Below, in pieces: positions 10,400-19,621 of a stretch of DNA of 64,000 nt. Position numbers and translations under genes: made by a program. The notes below the pieces were generated by a model, which searched no databases, was not told where the DNA came from, and worked only from the letters and a program-made list of their open reading frames with translations. The stretch comes from Pyrenophora tritici-repentis (lineage: Eukaryota; Ascomycota; Dothideomycetes; Pleosporales; Pleosporaceae), in assembly GCF_003171515.1 (NCBI RefSeq), contig NC_089390.1:9614274-9678273 (forward strand), given 5' to 3'. Within the stretch, counting starts at the first letter, position 1. Each line of letters starts with the position of its first letter.

Positions 10400-10535
10400 G
10401 GTGTTAGAAAGCGTGGCTGCATCGATTTACTAACAAATTACTATAGGAGTTGATGTTCTTGGCCACCAAGCCAACCAGATCCAGGTGGCTCAAGGTATTT
10501 CGAGAAACACCCATAACGGCGGCAACAAGACAGAA
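10400..10535. repeat. Right arm of the long inverted repeat
   Basis: Inverted partner of 7110-7245 (see the 3.4-kb unit). Read on the plus strand it contains GATTTACTAACAAATTACTA followed by GGAGTTGATGTTCTTGG. Confidence 0.7.
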
Positions 10536-10739
10536 ACAACAACCGACGCGCATAGCAGGACATGGAAGTGTCTCACTGATGGTCCATTCAAGGACATACG
10601 CCCCGCCTACATCATGACCGAGTACGCGCCGCACTGCTTGTCTCGCGACTTCTTCGACGGTGACACTCGTTGTAACGGGCTAGAGCCCGGATGCTATGGT
10701 GATCCTCGGTGGAACCCTCGGAGCCTCCTCGGCACTTTA

Positions 10740-11086
10740 GATGCTTCGAGAAGCTACGCGAACAACAAGCCAAACGTATATAGATGTCGTTGCACCGCAG
10801 ATAGCCTTCTTCTTCATCGAATACAATCCTGTTACCAGGCACCGGCATACTTTGCGCAGCCCCTTACAAGCGCTCGTGAGGTACTTCTTGGAAACCGAGT
10901 TCTTTAAGAGTGCTTGTGAACTCTTTCTGCTAGAGGAGCGGGGATATACGTAGTCCATACAATGCCTTGTTAAGCTTAAGTATAGTACCTAGCTTATAAT
11001 AGCTGCGTGGCATTCTTATATATACTTCTCGGTCTATTATCGCATGCACGAAGGCGTTTGCCACGTCGTACTGTTTAAGCTCTAGG
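10740..11086 (-). pseudogene. Copia-type reverse transcriptase fragment
   Basis: Conceptual translation of the minus strand gives 'LELKQYDVANAFVHA', 'DREVYIRMP', 'ILKLNKALYGLRISPLL' then a TAG, then 'QKEFTSTLKELGFQEVPHE'. These are the conserved fingers/palm blocks of Ty1/Copia reverse transcriptase, including the first catalytic Asp in QYDVANAFV. The TAG replaces the usual Trp (SPLLWQKEF). After PHE the frame drifts and the YVDD part is missing. The upstream side is cut off exactly at the chromovirus LTR at 11087, so the chromovirus inserted here or the junction was rearranged. Confidence 0.75.
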
Positions 11087-11248
11087 TATCACGGGGCCAA
11101 ACAGCAGTCGCAAGGTAAGAACGTAGTTGTAGTGTAAAGGTCTATGTACAAGAGCACGGGGAGGATATGTACCGTAGGGTAGCAGGCGCTAGGCCAAGAT
11201 AGGGATGGGGGCACGTGACCTACAGAGCGCCGAGTTGGTGCTGTGACA
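11087..11248 (-). repeat. 3' LTR of the chromovirus (162 bp)
   Basis: Identical to 17471-17632. Read on the minus strand it begins TGTCACAGC and ends CCCCGTGATA. The usual inverted end would be GTGACA, so the final TA may reflect a CA to TA change already present in both copies. Confidence 0.92.
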
Positions 11249-11265
11249 GTACCCCCCTTCTAAAC

Positions 11266-11286
11266 GACCATTGGTCTCCAATGGTC
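11266..11286. repeat. Perfect 9-bp hairpin between chromodomain and polypurine tract
   Basis: GACCATTGG (11266-11274), loop TCT, CCAATGGTC (11278-11286). It lies in the 3' untranslated part of the element. Function unknown; an RNA signal is possible. Confidence 0.6.
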
Positions 11287-11339
11287 CCAGAAAAGAAAAA
11301 ACAAAGTCTATGCTGCGCATATGCTTGGGGACCTTTACC

Positions 11340-12600
11340 CATCGCGGTGGTCCAGGCTTGTTCGGGTTTGCGGCGTGGTATCGGAGCAGGACCTCGTCTT
11401 AGCCCTCAAGATCCTTCGCTGGCTGCCAGCTTGCTGGGTGGTACTTCCATTTAATTAGGTATTGTAGGCCACCTTTTTTGCGGCTGTCAAGAATTGCGTC
11501 AAACAGCCAGCGTTCTTCGACTTCTTGTGTCTCGTCGTCGCGTAGTAGGATCCGTCCTCTCAGGTTACGGGATTCGGCTTTGTTAATTGCGTCTTGTCCG
11601 GGTAGGCCGCGGGCATTAGTGTATAGTCGTAGAAGCGAATAATAGAAGACAGGGAAGATTTTCATAGTGCTAGGCAGTTCAACCAGGCATGCTCGGGGGT
11701 ACACTTTTAGGATCTTAAAGGGACCGGCGACCTTATCATCACCTTTCTTCATAGGTCGGTTAGTCTTCATGTGCCTAGTGTCGACCTATACTTTTTGTCC
11801 GATCTTGTATACGGGCGCATCTTCGCGATAGACGTTAGCGTAATATTCGTATTTATCGATAGACTGCTAGGCTAAGGCCTTAAGTTGCGTGATGATGCGC
11901 TTAAATCTGTCCGCCACCGCGTTAGCGCGATAAAATTGCTGTTTCTGTGCCATGCTTAGGTTTAGAGGTGCTGGCTTCGAAGGCTTAATACCAAGTTGCG
12001 GGTTGTATCCGTAGTTTGCGAAGAATAGAGAGACACCTGTAGTCTCTAAGATAACGTTATTCATTACAAATTCCGCTAGTGGGAGCCACTAAACCTAGTC
12101 ATCTTGGTGGAAGTTTATAAACGCGCGCAGGTAGGCCTCAATGCCACTGTTGACGCGCTCGGTCTAGCCATCTATTTCGGGGTAGAAGGAAGACGAGTGT
12201 TTTAATGTAACACCTAAGCGTTGTGAGAGCTAGGTCTAGAACTCTAAGACGAATTGCGTGCCTCTGTAGGACACGATGTTGTCTAGGCAACCGTGAAGAC
12301 AGTATACCCGCAAAACAAATGCGTCGGCGAGCTCATCAGCACTAAGAGATGTGACTAGAATTAGGTGTCGCATCTTGGTAAGTCTGCAGACTACCACGAG
12401 GAGATGCTGGTAAGTACGGCTGTACCATGTAGACTTAGGTAGCGGTGTGATGTAGTCTACAGAGACGTCTAACCACGCACGGTACGGAAGTGGCAAAGGT
12501 TGTAGGAATCCCTGTAGGGCGAGCCGTGATGCCTTGGAGCGAACACAGAGGTTACAGGCCTTAACGTATTGCTCGATATCCCAGGACATCCCGGGCCACC
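11340..12600 (-). pseudogene. Chromovirus integrase and C-terminal chromodomain (broken)
   Basis: The integrase inserts element cDNA into the genome. Open pieces at 12236-12589, 11867-12064 and 11399-11770 join across in-frame stops. Visible blocks are the zinc-binding end ('CNLCVRSKA'), 'WLDVSVDYITPLP' with the first Asp, 'DNIVSYRGTQF', 'HQDD*V*WLPLAEF' and the chromodomain 'WLFDAILDSRKKGGLQYLIKWK'. In the second catalytic block the family has SDRGTQF, so the catalytic Asp is replaced by Tyr here. The stops I checked are TGG to TAG, CAG to TAG and one TAA in the chromodomain (EG*DEV). Confidence 0.85.
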
Positions 12601-12999
12601 ACCATGTGCGAGTGATGAGATCGAGCGTTTTGACGCGGCCAGGGTGCCCGGCTAGGCCAGAGGAGTGCGCGCGGTAGACTATCTAGGAGCGTAGTTCATC
12701 GTCGGCTAGTGCGTAGAGTCTGTCGCGATAGAACAGCTTGCCATTGTGGACCTTGCAGTCCATTATAGGGACGCGGACCTGCTTTCGCAAATTCTTCGGC
12801 TATCTTATAATAGTAGGGTCTTATATGGCGGTAATGAGTTGCTGGGCGACGTCGTTACGTTCGTAGGCTCTAGTGGTGACATCGTCAATTAGCTCGCCGT
12901 GTGCGGGGGTGATAAGTTCGATAGGGGCGGCACGAAGGTCGCTATCGGCCATCATATCGTGAAGGGCTGCTAGGTCGAATCGTTCGGGCGGAAGGAGCG

Positions 13000-14840
13000 T
13001 GCGGTGTCTATTCTTAAGTCTTTCGTCACTCTAGTTGGCCATGTCTGGTCGATCACCTGGTTTCCTGCTAAGGGCGTCTGGTCGGATGGCGCGGGCTCCG
13101 GGCCTATAGATGATCTAGAAATTAAACTAGGAGAGGAACTCAGACCAGCGTACTTGTCTCTAACTAAGCACTTTAGTTGTCGTGAAGTACTCGAGGTTCT
13201 TGTGGTCCGTAAGGATTTCCGTTAGAAGGTCTGTTCCTTGGAGCTCAGGTCGCCACTCCTCCATCGCTTTAATAATGGCGAGCAGTTCTTTATCGTAGAT
13301 CTCGTAGTTGCATTCAGTTGCCGAGTGCCTAGAGGAGAAGTACGCTACTAGACGGAGTATGCCGTCGTCGTAGTACTAGGAGAGGACTCCACTAGAGGCC
13401 TAGTCAGAGGCGTCTGTTTCGAGTACGGTTCTTCTTCTGTAGTCGTAGGTGGCCAGGATTAGTGCTGTAGAGAAAGCATGCTTAAGTTAGAGGAAGGCAT
13501 CGTTCTACGTCTGTTCCTATTCCCATAGTTTGTCCTTGCGCATTAGGTCGTTGAGTGGTTTGCAGATGCTAGAGAAGTTGCGGATAAAGCGTCTGTAGAA
13601 GTTGGCGAAGCCAATAAACCTCTGTAGGTCTTTAAGGCAAGGTGGGGGGAGCTAGCTCTAGATAGCCTTCACCTTTTCTAGGTCCATTTGTATACCGGTG
13701 GGAGTGACGATAATGCCCAGATACTTAGTTTCCGTGACCTCGAACTCACACTTGTTGATGTCGATCTGTAGTCTAGCGTCGAGCAGTCTTCCAACCACAG
13801 TGCGGACGTGTTCGCGGTGCTCCTTCTTATTCTTTGAGTAGATAAGGACGTCGTCTAGGTATGCGGTGCAAATGCGATCGAGTAGGTCATGCAGGGTGTG
13901 GTTAATGTAGTTCTGGAATAAGGCTGGTGCATTGCAGAGGCCAAATGGCATAACAAGGGATTCGTAGAGACCAAACCGTGTGATGAAAGCAGTCTTCCAT
14001 TCGTGTCCTTCGGCAATGCGAAGCTTATTGAAGGCTGCAATAATGTCGAGCTTAGTATAGACCTTAGCGTCGCAGAGGGCGTCTAGGGTCTCGCGAATAA
14101 GAGGCAGGGGATACCGGTTTTTAATAGTGACGTTGTTGAGGCCGCGGTAGTCCTGGCAGATGCGCACTCCCCCGCTAGGCTTAGAAGCCAGAAGCAGAGG
14201 GGCTGCGCTTCGTGATCGGGATTCACGAATGAAGCCCTTGCCGAGGTTGTCGTCCAACCACTTGCGAACGACGAGGAGTTCCTTTGGTGACAGCGGACGG
14301 TTCTTTTCGTAGGGTGGTTCGTGGCCAGGTTTGATATCGATAACGTGGTCCCATAGTCGTCGCGGGGGAAGCTTATTAGCTTCCCCAGGAAGGAACGCTA
14401 CGTACATGTCTTTAAGCCAGTCAGGAAGCTTAGCAATAATTTCCTGCGTGGTGAGCTCGGGCTTAATTCTGAGGTATTTCTCAATGTCTTCTTCCGAGAG
14501 GCGGTGTAGGTGTAGTGGGCTAAAGCATTCGTCCACGAAATCGTGGAGCTGGCGTGGGAGGACTGTCTTCCAGTACTCCGGTGTCCCTTCCTACTTAATT
14601 ACAGATTCGAATGCCCTTTTAGGGATGTCCAGTTCCTTGGTCTGTGCGTTGGCGAAGGCTCGGTCGAGCTCGTTCCATGTAACCTTAGTCATGGTTACAC
14701 CTTCTTGCTTGCAGAATTGGACGAACCCTGTAGCAAGTGTGTACTTAATGTCCTCCTCCTCGAAGTTGATTGTGGGTTGGCGTAGAGGGGTATAGGAGGG
14801 CGGGATAGGGACGCTAAGAGGAGGGAGGACTCCTTTCGCA
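13000..14840 (-). pseudogene. Chromovirus reverse transcriptase and RNase H (broken)
   Basis: The best-preserved piece, 13658-14536 (292 codons), is the reverse transcriptase, with 'FIRESRSRSAAPLLLASKP', 'ICQDYRGLNNVTIKNRYPLP', 'YTKLDIIAAFNKLRI' and the active site 'AYLDDVLIYS'. Upstream it continues through a TAG (SVIK*EGTPEYW). Downstream the connection and RNase H domains are visible ('[12 protein letters not shown]', 'LETDASD*ASSGVLS*Y', '[13 protein letters not shown]'), each broken by TAG codons in Trp or Gln positions. Confidence 0.88.
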
Positions 14841-15800
14841 GGTGGTTTTGCCTTATGCCTCTGTCCTGCATGTGCTTGAATAGGTCTTGGAGAGCGTTTT
14901 TAGCTAGGGATCATGCGGGCGCGGACCTCGGGCCCTCCGTTGGCGGCGCTGGCGTCGTAGGTTTGGTAATGGGGGCGTCCGGGGGTAAGAGTCTGAGGGA
15001 CATACAGCTCTTGATCTGCTGGTGTCTGCAGGGTTTGCTTCTTGGTACATTCCTCTACGGAAGGTGCTTGGTAATTAGTCGAGGCATATGGCAATTGTAG
15101 TGGCAAATCTGCTGTGCAGCCCTCCTTAGATGGCATCTGGTAGTTCGAGGTCCTGTGTGGTTCCTCCTCTTCTAGATCCTCTTTGATTGTCAGTAGTCTT
15201 GACTTAACAGCGCATTTTGTGGCTGTCCTGGCCGCCATTGTCTGCGGACGGTTGCGTAGTCCTGGGGCTGTGATGACTACACTAGAAGGGTTGCAATAGC
15301 CTGTACATCTCCATTTGTCGAACTTTAGTTGCATGTTTGCCCAATCAATAGAGGGGTTATGTTTTTGTAGCTAAGGGAGTCCTAGGATTACCGGTGTGTT
15401 GGCAGCGAGTCGTGTGATAAAGAACAGGCCGTATTCGTTATAGCCTGAGATGGACATCGGGAGGATAGTGTATTCTGTGATTGTGTCTGATGCGATACCA
15501 TCTGCGAGCCTAAGCTCACGAGGTCTTGGTAGTAGGTACGTCGTCAGGCCGTGTTGTTGTGCAAATGTCCGGTCGAGAAACGCATGTCCGGAGCATCCAC
15601 TATCAATTAGGGTGGGTATGGGAAGGGTCTGGTGCGCGAGGAAGAGATCAAGTTGAACCATAAGCGATTTGCTATTTACTAAGCGAAGTTGAATAGGGTT
15701 ATGGTCCCATATCGCCGAACAAATCCATTTATCATAGTCACTGTCCTTAATCTCTATCTTCCTCCTCTGCTCGCGACGCTGGGCAGAGGACACTAGTTTC
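14840..15800 (-). pseudogene. Chromovirus aspartic protease region (broken)
   Basis: The piece 15371-15793 holds a retropepsin-type domain with the active site 'TLIDSGCSGHAFLD' and the later 'TPVILGLP' then TAG then 'LQKHNPSIDW', where the family has GLPWL. It would mature the Gag-Pol polyprotein. A spacer of low similarity (14900-15334) links it to the reverse transcriptase. Confidence 0.8.
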
Positions 15801-15863
15801 CCTGGCTCTGGGGGGTGTTGGTCCTAGAGACGCTCTGGCTAGGGGTGATTGAGGAGCTGGGTG

Positions 15864-17400
15864 TCAAGGGCGTAGGGCTGTGGACGCTACCGTACTCAAT
15901 GAAGCCACCCATAGCGCGGTTTTGCATAGGTAGAGAGCTGTAGCTAGGGTGGCCGCCAGAGTGCTGTGGGAAACCGTTGAACTAGAGGGAGCTGGGTGGT
16001 GTGCGAGGATGTCTATTCTGGAGGTGGGGTTTTTGGCTGAACTGAGTCTGGTAGTTCTGGGCGAAGTTGCTCGCGCCTCCAAACTGTGGGCGGGCAGGGG
16101 TGAATCCCTGAGCCCGCTTCTGATCGGCACGATCCTTCTCTGGGCAGTCACGGAGTAGGTGGCCTGTAGACTTGCAATATAGACAGAGACCGTTGTCGAT
16201 GCACCATTGCCTAGGGTCAATCCCAGGCGGTGGGCGTATAACAGTATTGTGAGGGCGTCCCTAAGCGACAGCACCAAGGTCCATAGCGTCGGGGTAGGGG
16301 GTAGGAGCTTGGGGTGCCTTCTGAGTGTGCTGGTATAGTGCGTTGGTTTTGTTGCTTTGGAGGCGCTAGGCTTAAGATTTGTAATGCTAGAGTTCTTCTA
16401 TGTCGGCATAGATATCTTAGAACAACGCACACCATCCCAAGAAGTCGTCTACTGCGAGACTGCCTTTGCGGGTAAGGGCACGATCGAGTAACTCAGGTGT
16501 GACCTTGAGCTTCAGAAGGTCGACCTTCTTAGTTGCGCTGCGGCGGGAGCTGTTGGCGTAGCGGTTGAACGTAGCAAGGAAGTTCGGGAAGTTAGTGTTG
16601 CCCATATTAAGCTTATCGAGCTCAATCCTAGTATTGCGAGAAAGATCGCCTAGTGCATGTAGCTTGTCTAGTGCCTTGAAGAGTTCCTCTGAGTCCTTCC
16701 ATGCCCAGTTGGCGTCATCGTCGGCATCGTCGATAGTCAGAATCTCTTCCTGGATGGCGGTGTAGGCCACGGAGTCTAAGAGGCCGCAGATGTAGTGGAT
16801 CTTCATAAACTCCGAAGTGAAGTACGCGCGATCGTTTCTAAAATTAGCCTTGATTTTGTTCGCGAAGGTGAGGTAGTTTTGCTGGCGCTTCGTGGCGTTT
16901 GATTCTGTGCTGGTGAACTTCTCGGGGTCGTGGGACAACTTGCGGTTGCGCGGTATAGCTTGTTAGAGGACAATCTGCTAGTAGGTTACGACTTGCTACT
17001 CTGCAGTCTGTGCTGCCAAGTTGGCAGTGTCGAGGTTATGCTGGCCGGCAGCGATCTGTTGAATGAGTCCGTTGGTTATAGCAATAATATTACCTAGGAC
17101 GCTGCTAAGATTACTGGTGGGGCTGCTGTGGAGTGCTTGAATAAAATCCGCGGGGTCGTTGTTAAACGAAGCATTGTTGTTGCCTATAATCTATTAGGCA
17201 AGGTCGTCGGCTTGCCCGACAAGGGCTTGTCCCACGGCTATTGCCCATGCGCGTCGGGGTCGGTTGTCTGTCATGGTATACTGCGGGGTATTTCTTGGGT
17301 TGCGCTCGTGCGTAGAGGTGTCAAGGTTTCTTCGGGTTCTAGGTGTCTAGGTCTTTGGTGCTAGGTTGCGCTTCCTTTGGTCGTGGTTTCCGGGGGATTC
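15864..17400 (-). pseudogene. Chromovirus Gag with CCHC zinc knuckle (broken)
   Basis: The capsid-like piece is 16417-16938 ('YFTSEFMKIHYICGLLD', 'FLATFNRYANSSRRS'). After several stops (ALF*DIYADIEEL*HYKS*A*) the frame resumes with a CCHC knuckle, 'CLYCKSTGHLLRDC', at about 16146-16190, followed by a Gln/Pro/Ser-rich tail. The stops include TAA as well as TAG. Confidence 0.8.
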
Positions 17401-17448
17401 AGAGGTCAGGACACCAGGCTGCAAACCTAGGTTCTTGCAGTAGGGTGT

Positions 17449-17470
17449 GTAGTTGTCAGACACTACAAAC
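17449..17470 (-). other. Candidate primer-binding site and hairpin beside the 5' LTR
   Basis: Immediately inside the 5' LTR, ACACTACAAAC (17460-17470) is complementary over nine bases to TTGTAGTGT at 17511-17519 inside the LTR. A short dyad, TGTAGT...ACTACA, overlaps it. This resembles the self-priming arrangement of Tf1-type gypsy elements, where the mRNA 5' end primes its own reverse transcription. No match to a tRNA 3' end was obvious. Confidence 0.35.
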
Positions 17471-17632
17471 TATCACGGGGCCAAACAGCAGTCGCAAGGT
17501 AAGAACGTAGTTGTAGTGTAAAGGTCTATGTACAAGAGCACGGGGAGGATATGTACCGTAGGGTAGCAGGCGCTAGGCCAAGATAGGGATGGGGGCACGT
17601 GACCTACAGAGCGCCGAGTTGGTGCTGTGACA
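17471..17632 (-). repeat. 5' LTR of the chromovirus (162 bp)
   Basis: Identical by eye to the LTR at 11087-11248. It should hold the promoter and the RNA start; a CACGTG-containing motif lies in both copies. Confidence 0.92.
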
Positions 17633-18091
17633 GGCAGACTGCATTCTGCGGAACACGCGAGGGCAACCGGTTTAATCAAATTCAGGCTGAGGGCAATGTC
17701 CGTTGTCAAAACACCGAGACGCCCTTACAGGAGTCATGCGCAAGCCAGGATAGAATTGTCAGATTTTTATGGATGGGATCAAGTGTGTATTGTCTGTCTC
17801 TGTCTACGGCTCTGTCTGTGGGAGGTGGCCTCGCCTCGGGCTTGGCAGTGCTAAGTCCCGGCGCTAGCCCTGGTTTGGGGGTCTCATGTCCTTCCCCAAC
17901 CACCATCGGCTCGATCATGGAGCAAAACCTCGCCTCAATCTGACAAGAATAAGCGCCATAGAAGAGATGACTAGGACGATCGAGGACGCCTATAGTGATT
18001 TTAGTTCGACACGGGAGTTTTCCAATGAAGCTTTAAAGGAAAGAATAAGTCAGAAAGCGAGAGATATTGTGGTGTAGTAGCTTGTCACGTG
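17633..18091. other. No gene: repeat-derived DNA between chromovirus and SINE-like unit
   Basis: Short open frames only. It does not continue the Copia reverse transcriptase fragment found on the other side of the chromovirus. A short frame at 17886-18077 (…EEMTRTIEDAYSDF…) looks helical but is unrecognised. Confidence 0.3.
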
Positions 18092-18103
18092 TTTGGCGTT
18101 AGG

Positions 18104-18129
18104 TATGTATGTATGTATGTATGTATGTA
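18104..18129. repeat. TATG microsatellite, tail of the SINE-like unit
   Basis: About 6.5 units of TATG on the plus strand (TACA on the minus strand). It abuts the left 14-bp duplication and forms the 3' tail of the retroposon. Confidence 0.9.
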
Positions 18130-18569
18130 ATCCATTAACGTCCTTTATCAGTCAGAGACTATGTAGGACGGTGGCAGATGCCATTCTAGCTATTTTTATC
18201 TCTCCTTTGACGTTCGTTGGTTGTGTTTTTGACTATTGTGGTTTAGGCATGTCCTAGCTATTACAGGGGAGGAGAGAAAGTAAAACCCTATTATAGCTGC
18301 CTGTTTTTCCTTCTCTTCAACCTATCTCTTTTTGCAACGCTTTCCTCGTGTTCCTAAGTCTGAAAAAAACCTCGAGGGGGAAAAAGCCATGGGATCTTGA
18401 ACGAGGCGTAGGGTTGTAACAAGCTTAGCGTAGTGTTGTAGTCGTAGCAGTACGTGGCTCGGGTGTACTGCGGCTATAAACTGTCGCTAAGTTTTTTGCA
18501 GGGGTAGGTGAAAATTTGCGAGTTGGAGTAAGCCGTTCGATATTTTTTTGGTAAAGCCACAAGTGGCGG

Positions 18570-18666
18570 TGAGAGGAGAAGGATTCGAACCTTCGACCTC
18601 TACTACACTGCAAATTTGGAGTGCGGTAGAGGAATACCAGACGCTTTACCACTGCGCCATCCCCCC
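18570..18666 (-). ncRNA. tRNA-like Pol III head of the SINE-like unit (A and B boxes)
   Basis: The 97 nt read on the minus strand have an A box (TGGCGCAGTGG) and a perfect B box (GGTTCGAATCC). The T arm (GAAGG/CCTTC) and a 7-bp acceptor stem with two G-U pairs (GGGGGGA/TCCTCTC) can form. In place of a normal anticodon arm there is a longer hairpin with a 7-bp base, CCTCTAC/GTAGAGG. I could not assign an anticodon. It could be read as an intron-bearing tRNA or tRNA pseudogene, but the adjacent duplication and tail make a SINE head more likely. Confidence 0.65.
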
Positions 18667-18892
18667 TTTGGCGTTAGGTAATCGGCGCTAGGGTTGGGTA
18701 TTTTAGGGCAACTCCGCGAGGAGAAGCTCGACATCATCGGATCATCTTATCGTACACTATTCTTAATACTACCGTTTGTTACTCGGATACCTTCTTGTTC
18801 TCTACTCTCTACCGATTGCGGGTCGGCAGCCTCTCTTCTGACTATTGAGGCTATCCCTCTACCACAATACGCTCGATTATCAAAGCGTTGAT

Positions 18893-19621
18893 CTACTTAG
18901 TAGGAGCTCGAAATTTTCCCGCTCTCTTGCTGACCGTACCTCTGTCTAGACCACCATTCCCCCGGCGAATTCTTTCGTTGAACCACAATTTGACACTTTC
19001 AGCGTCGCAGGAATCAAGTACAGTGTCTTTAACCATCAGCATACCATATATATAGGCTATAGCCCAAGCCTGCAACAAGTGGCGCCAAGAGCCTGGAATT
19101 TCCTGAAGCAGAGTCTTGATAAAGCTCTCCAGGAGCAGAACTGCGTCAGGATAATACAAGTTGTCGTTGCAAGAGAATCTTTGCATCGATTCAGGATCGC
19201 TCGGGGGTCGAATGCCAACATATGTGCTTCGAAGCAACACGACTCTTTCTGAGCCAGAAAAGCCTGCTGGAAACTGGAACCGTAACGAATTGGCATCCAA
19301 GTTCCCGTATCCATCATCCCCTCTGAGTAAAGTCCGTCGGCCTATCTCGTCATCGCGAACAAGCTGTGGATCCGTTATGGCGTACGTCCATGGGGCGGGG
19401 CGAAAGCCTGCCTCAACCAACTTCTGCGCAGCGAGGTCGTATTCTGAATCCGAAGGGACTAGCATACAGCTCTAAGTAACGTTTGTAAGTAAATGTTTCA
19501 GCAAGATGAGGAGAAGACATACATTGAGCAGCGTTACAGCTCCGAGGAAGCCCATTGCCTCTTCGCCCCAGACAACCACATTGATAGGGCGCAGCACCTG
19601 GGCGACGGAGTTGAAAGCCAT
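18893..19621 (-). CDS. Unknown 225-residue protein, two exons
   Basis: Exon 1 is 19621-19523 (ATG GCT TTC...) and exon 2 is 19471-18893. The 51-bp intron has GTATGT and TTAG ends and is in phase 0. The protein begins MAFNSVAQVLRPINVVVWGE and continues through 'LGAVTLLN', 'MLVPSDSEYDLAAQKLVEAGFRPAPW' (first 20 positions of this block are the clearest) and a Trp-rich middle. The N-terminal pattern, a hydrophobic strand, GE..., then 'LVPSD...A...L...G', resembles fungal proteins with a suspected nucleotidyltransferase-like fold, but I see no firm active site. It is the first host-type gene beside the transposon block. Confidence 0.75.

Larger units (their letters stand above)
7110..10535. mobile_element. 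3.4-kb unit with long inverted repeats, IS630-like transposase and accessory ORF
   Basis: About 90-125 bp at the left (7110-7225) recurs inverted at the right (10415-10535). In the best 92 bp I count about six mismatches, including the shared core TAGTAATTTGTTAGTAAAT and the stretch coding-sense GGAGTTGATGTTCTTGG. Between the repeats lie an unknown protein on the plus strand, split by a frameshift, and an intact DDE_3 transposase on the minus strand. The tail-to-tail pair inside matched inverted repeats suggests a single mobile unit. Two inverted copies of an older repeat flanking an insertion is the alternative. I could not fix the outer ends or a target duplication. Confidence 0.5.
11087..17632 (-). 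mobile_element. Full-length Ty3/gypsy chromovirus, 6546 bp, identical LTRs, coding region decayed
   Basis: Two 162-bp direct repeats bound the element and are identical by eye. On the minus strand the order is gag, protease, reverse transcriptase, RNase H, integrase and chromodomain, which is the gypsy/chromovirus order. A purine run (AGAAGGGGGG on the minus strand) sits just inside the 3' LTR as the polypurine tract. At least fifteen in-frame stops, mostly TAG with some TAA, replace Gln or Trp codons. The flanking five bases (CTAGG left, GGCAG right) do not match, so no target duplication is evident. Confidence 0.9.
18092..18680 (-). mobile_element. SINE-like retroposon: tRNA-related head, simple-repeat tail, 14-bp target duplication
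   Basis: TTTGGCGTTAGGTA occurs directly at 18092-18105 and 18667-18680. Between them (18106-18666, 561 bp), read on the minus strand, the unit starts with a tRNA-like head directly at the duplication. It continues with about 440 bp of unknown body and ends in a TACA-type simple repeat directly at the other duplication. A Pol III head, a simple tail and a long duplication together define a SINE moved by a LINE-type reverse transcriptase. The class call is established by structure; the family is not identified. Confidence 0.8.

Noticed and set aside
11340..16938. Reassigned TAG codon (chromovirus read through)
   Set aside because: Stops are mainly TAG, which briefly suggested recoding. But TAA also occurs (in gag and the chromodomain), and all stops fit CpA-to-TpA mutation of Gln and Trp codons.
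18570..18666. Ordinary nuclear tRNA gene with intron
   Set aside because: A and B boxes are good, but no anticodon loop with a U33 and purine 37 can be placed, and a long hairpin occupies the anticodon arm. The unit is exactly bounded by a retroposon-type duplication.
1..18680. Giant Starship-type element
   Set aside because: No DUF3435 tyrosine recombinase or cargo pattern; the block is a patchwork of separate elements.
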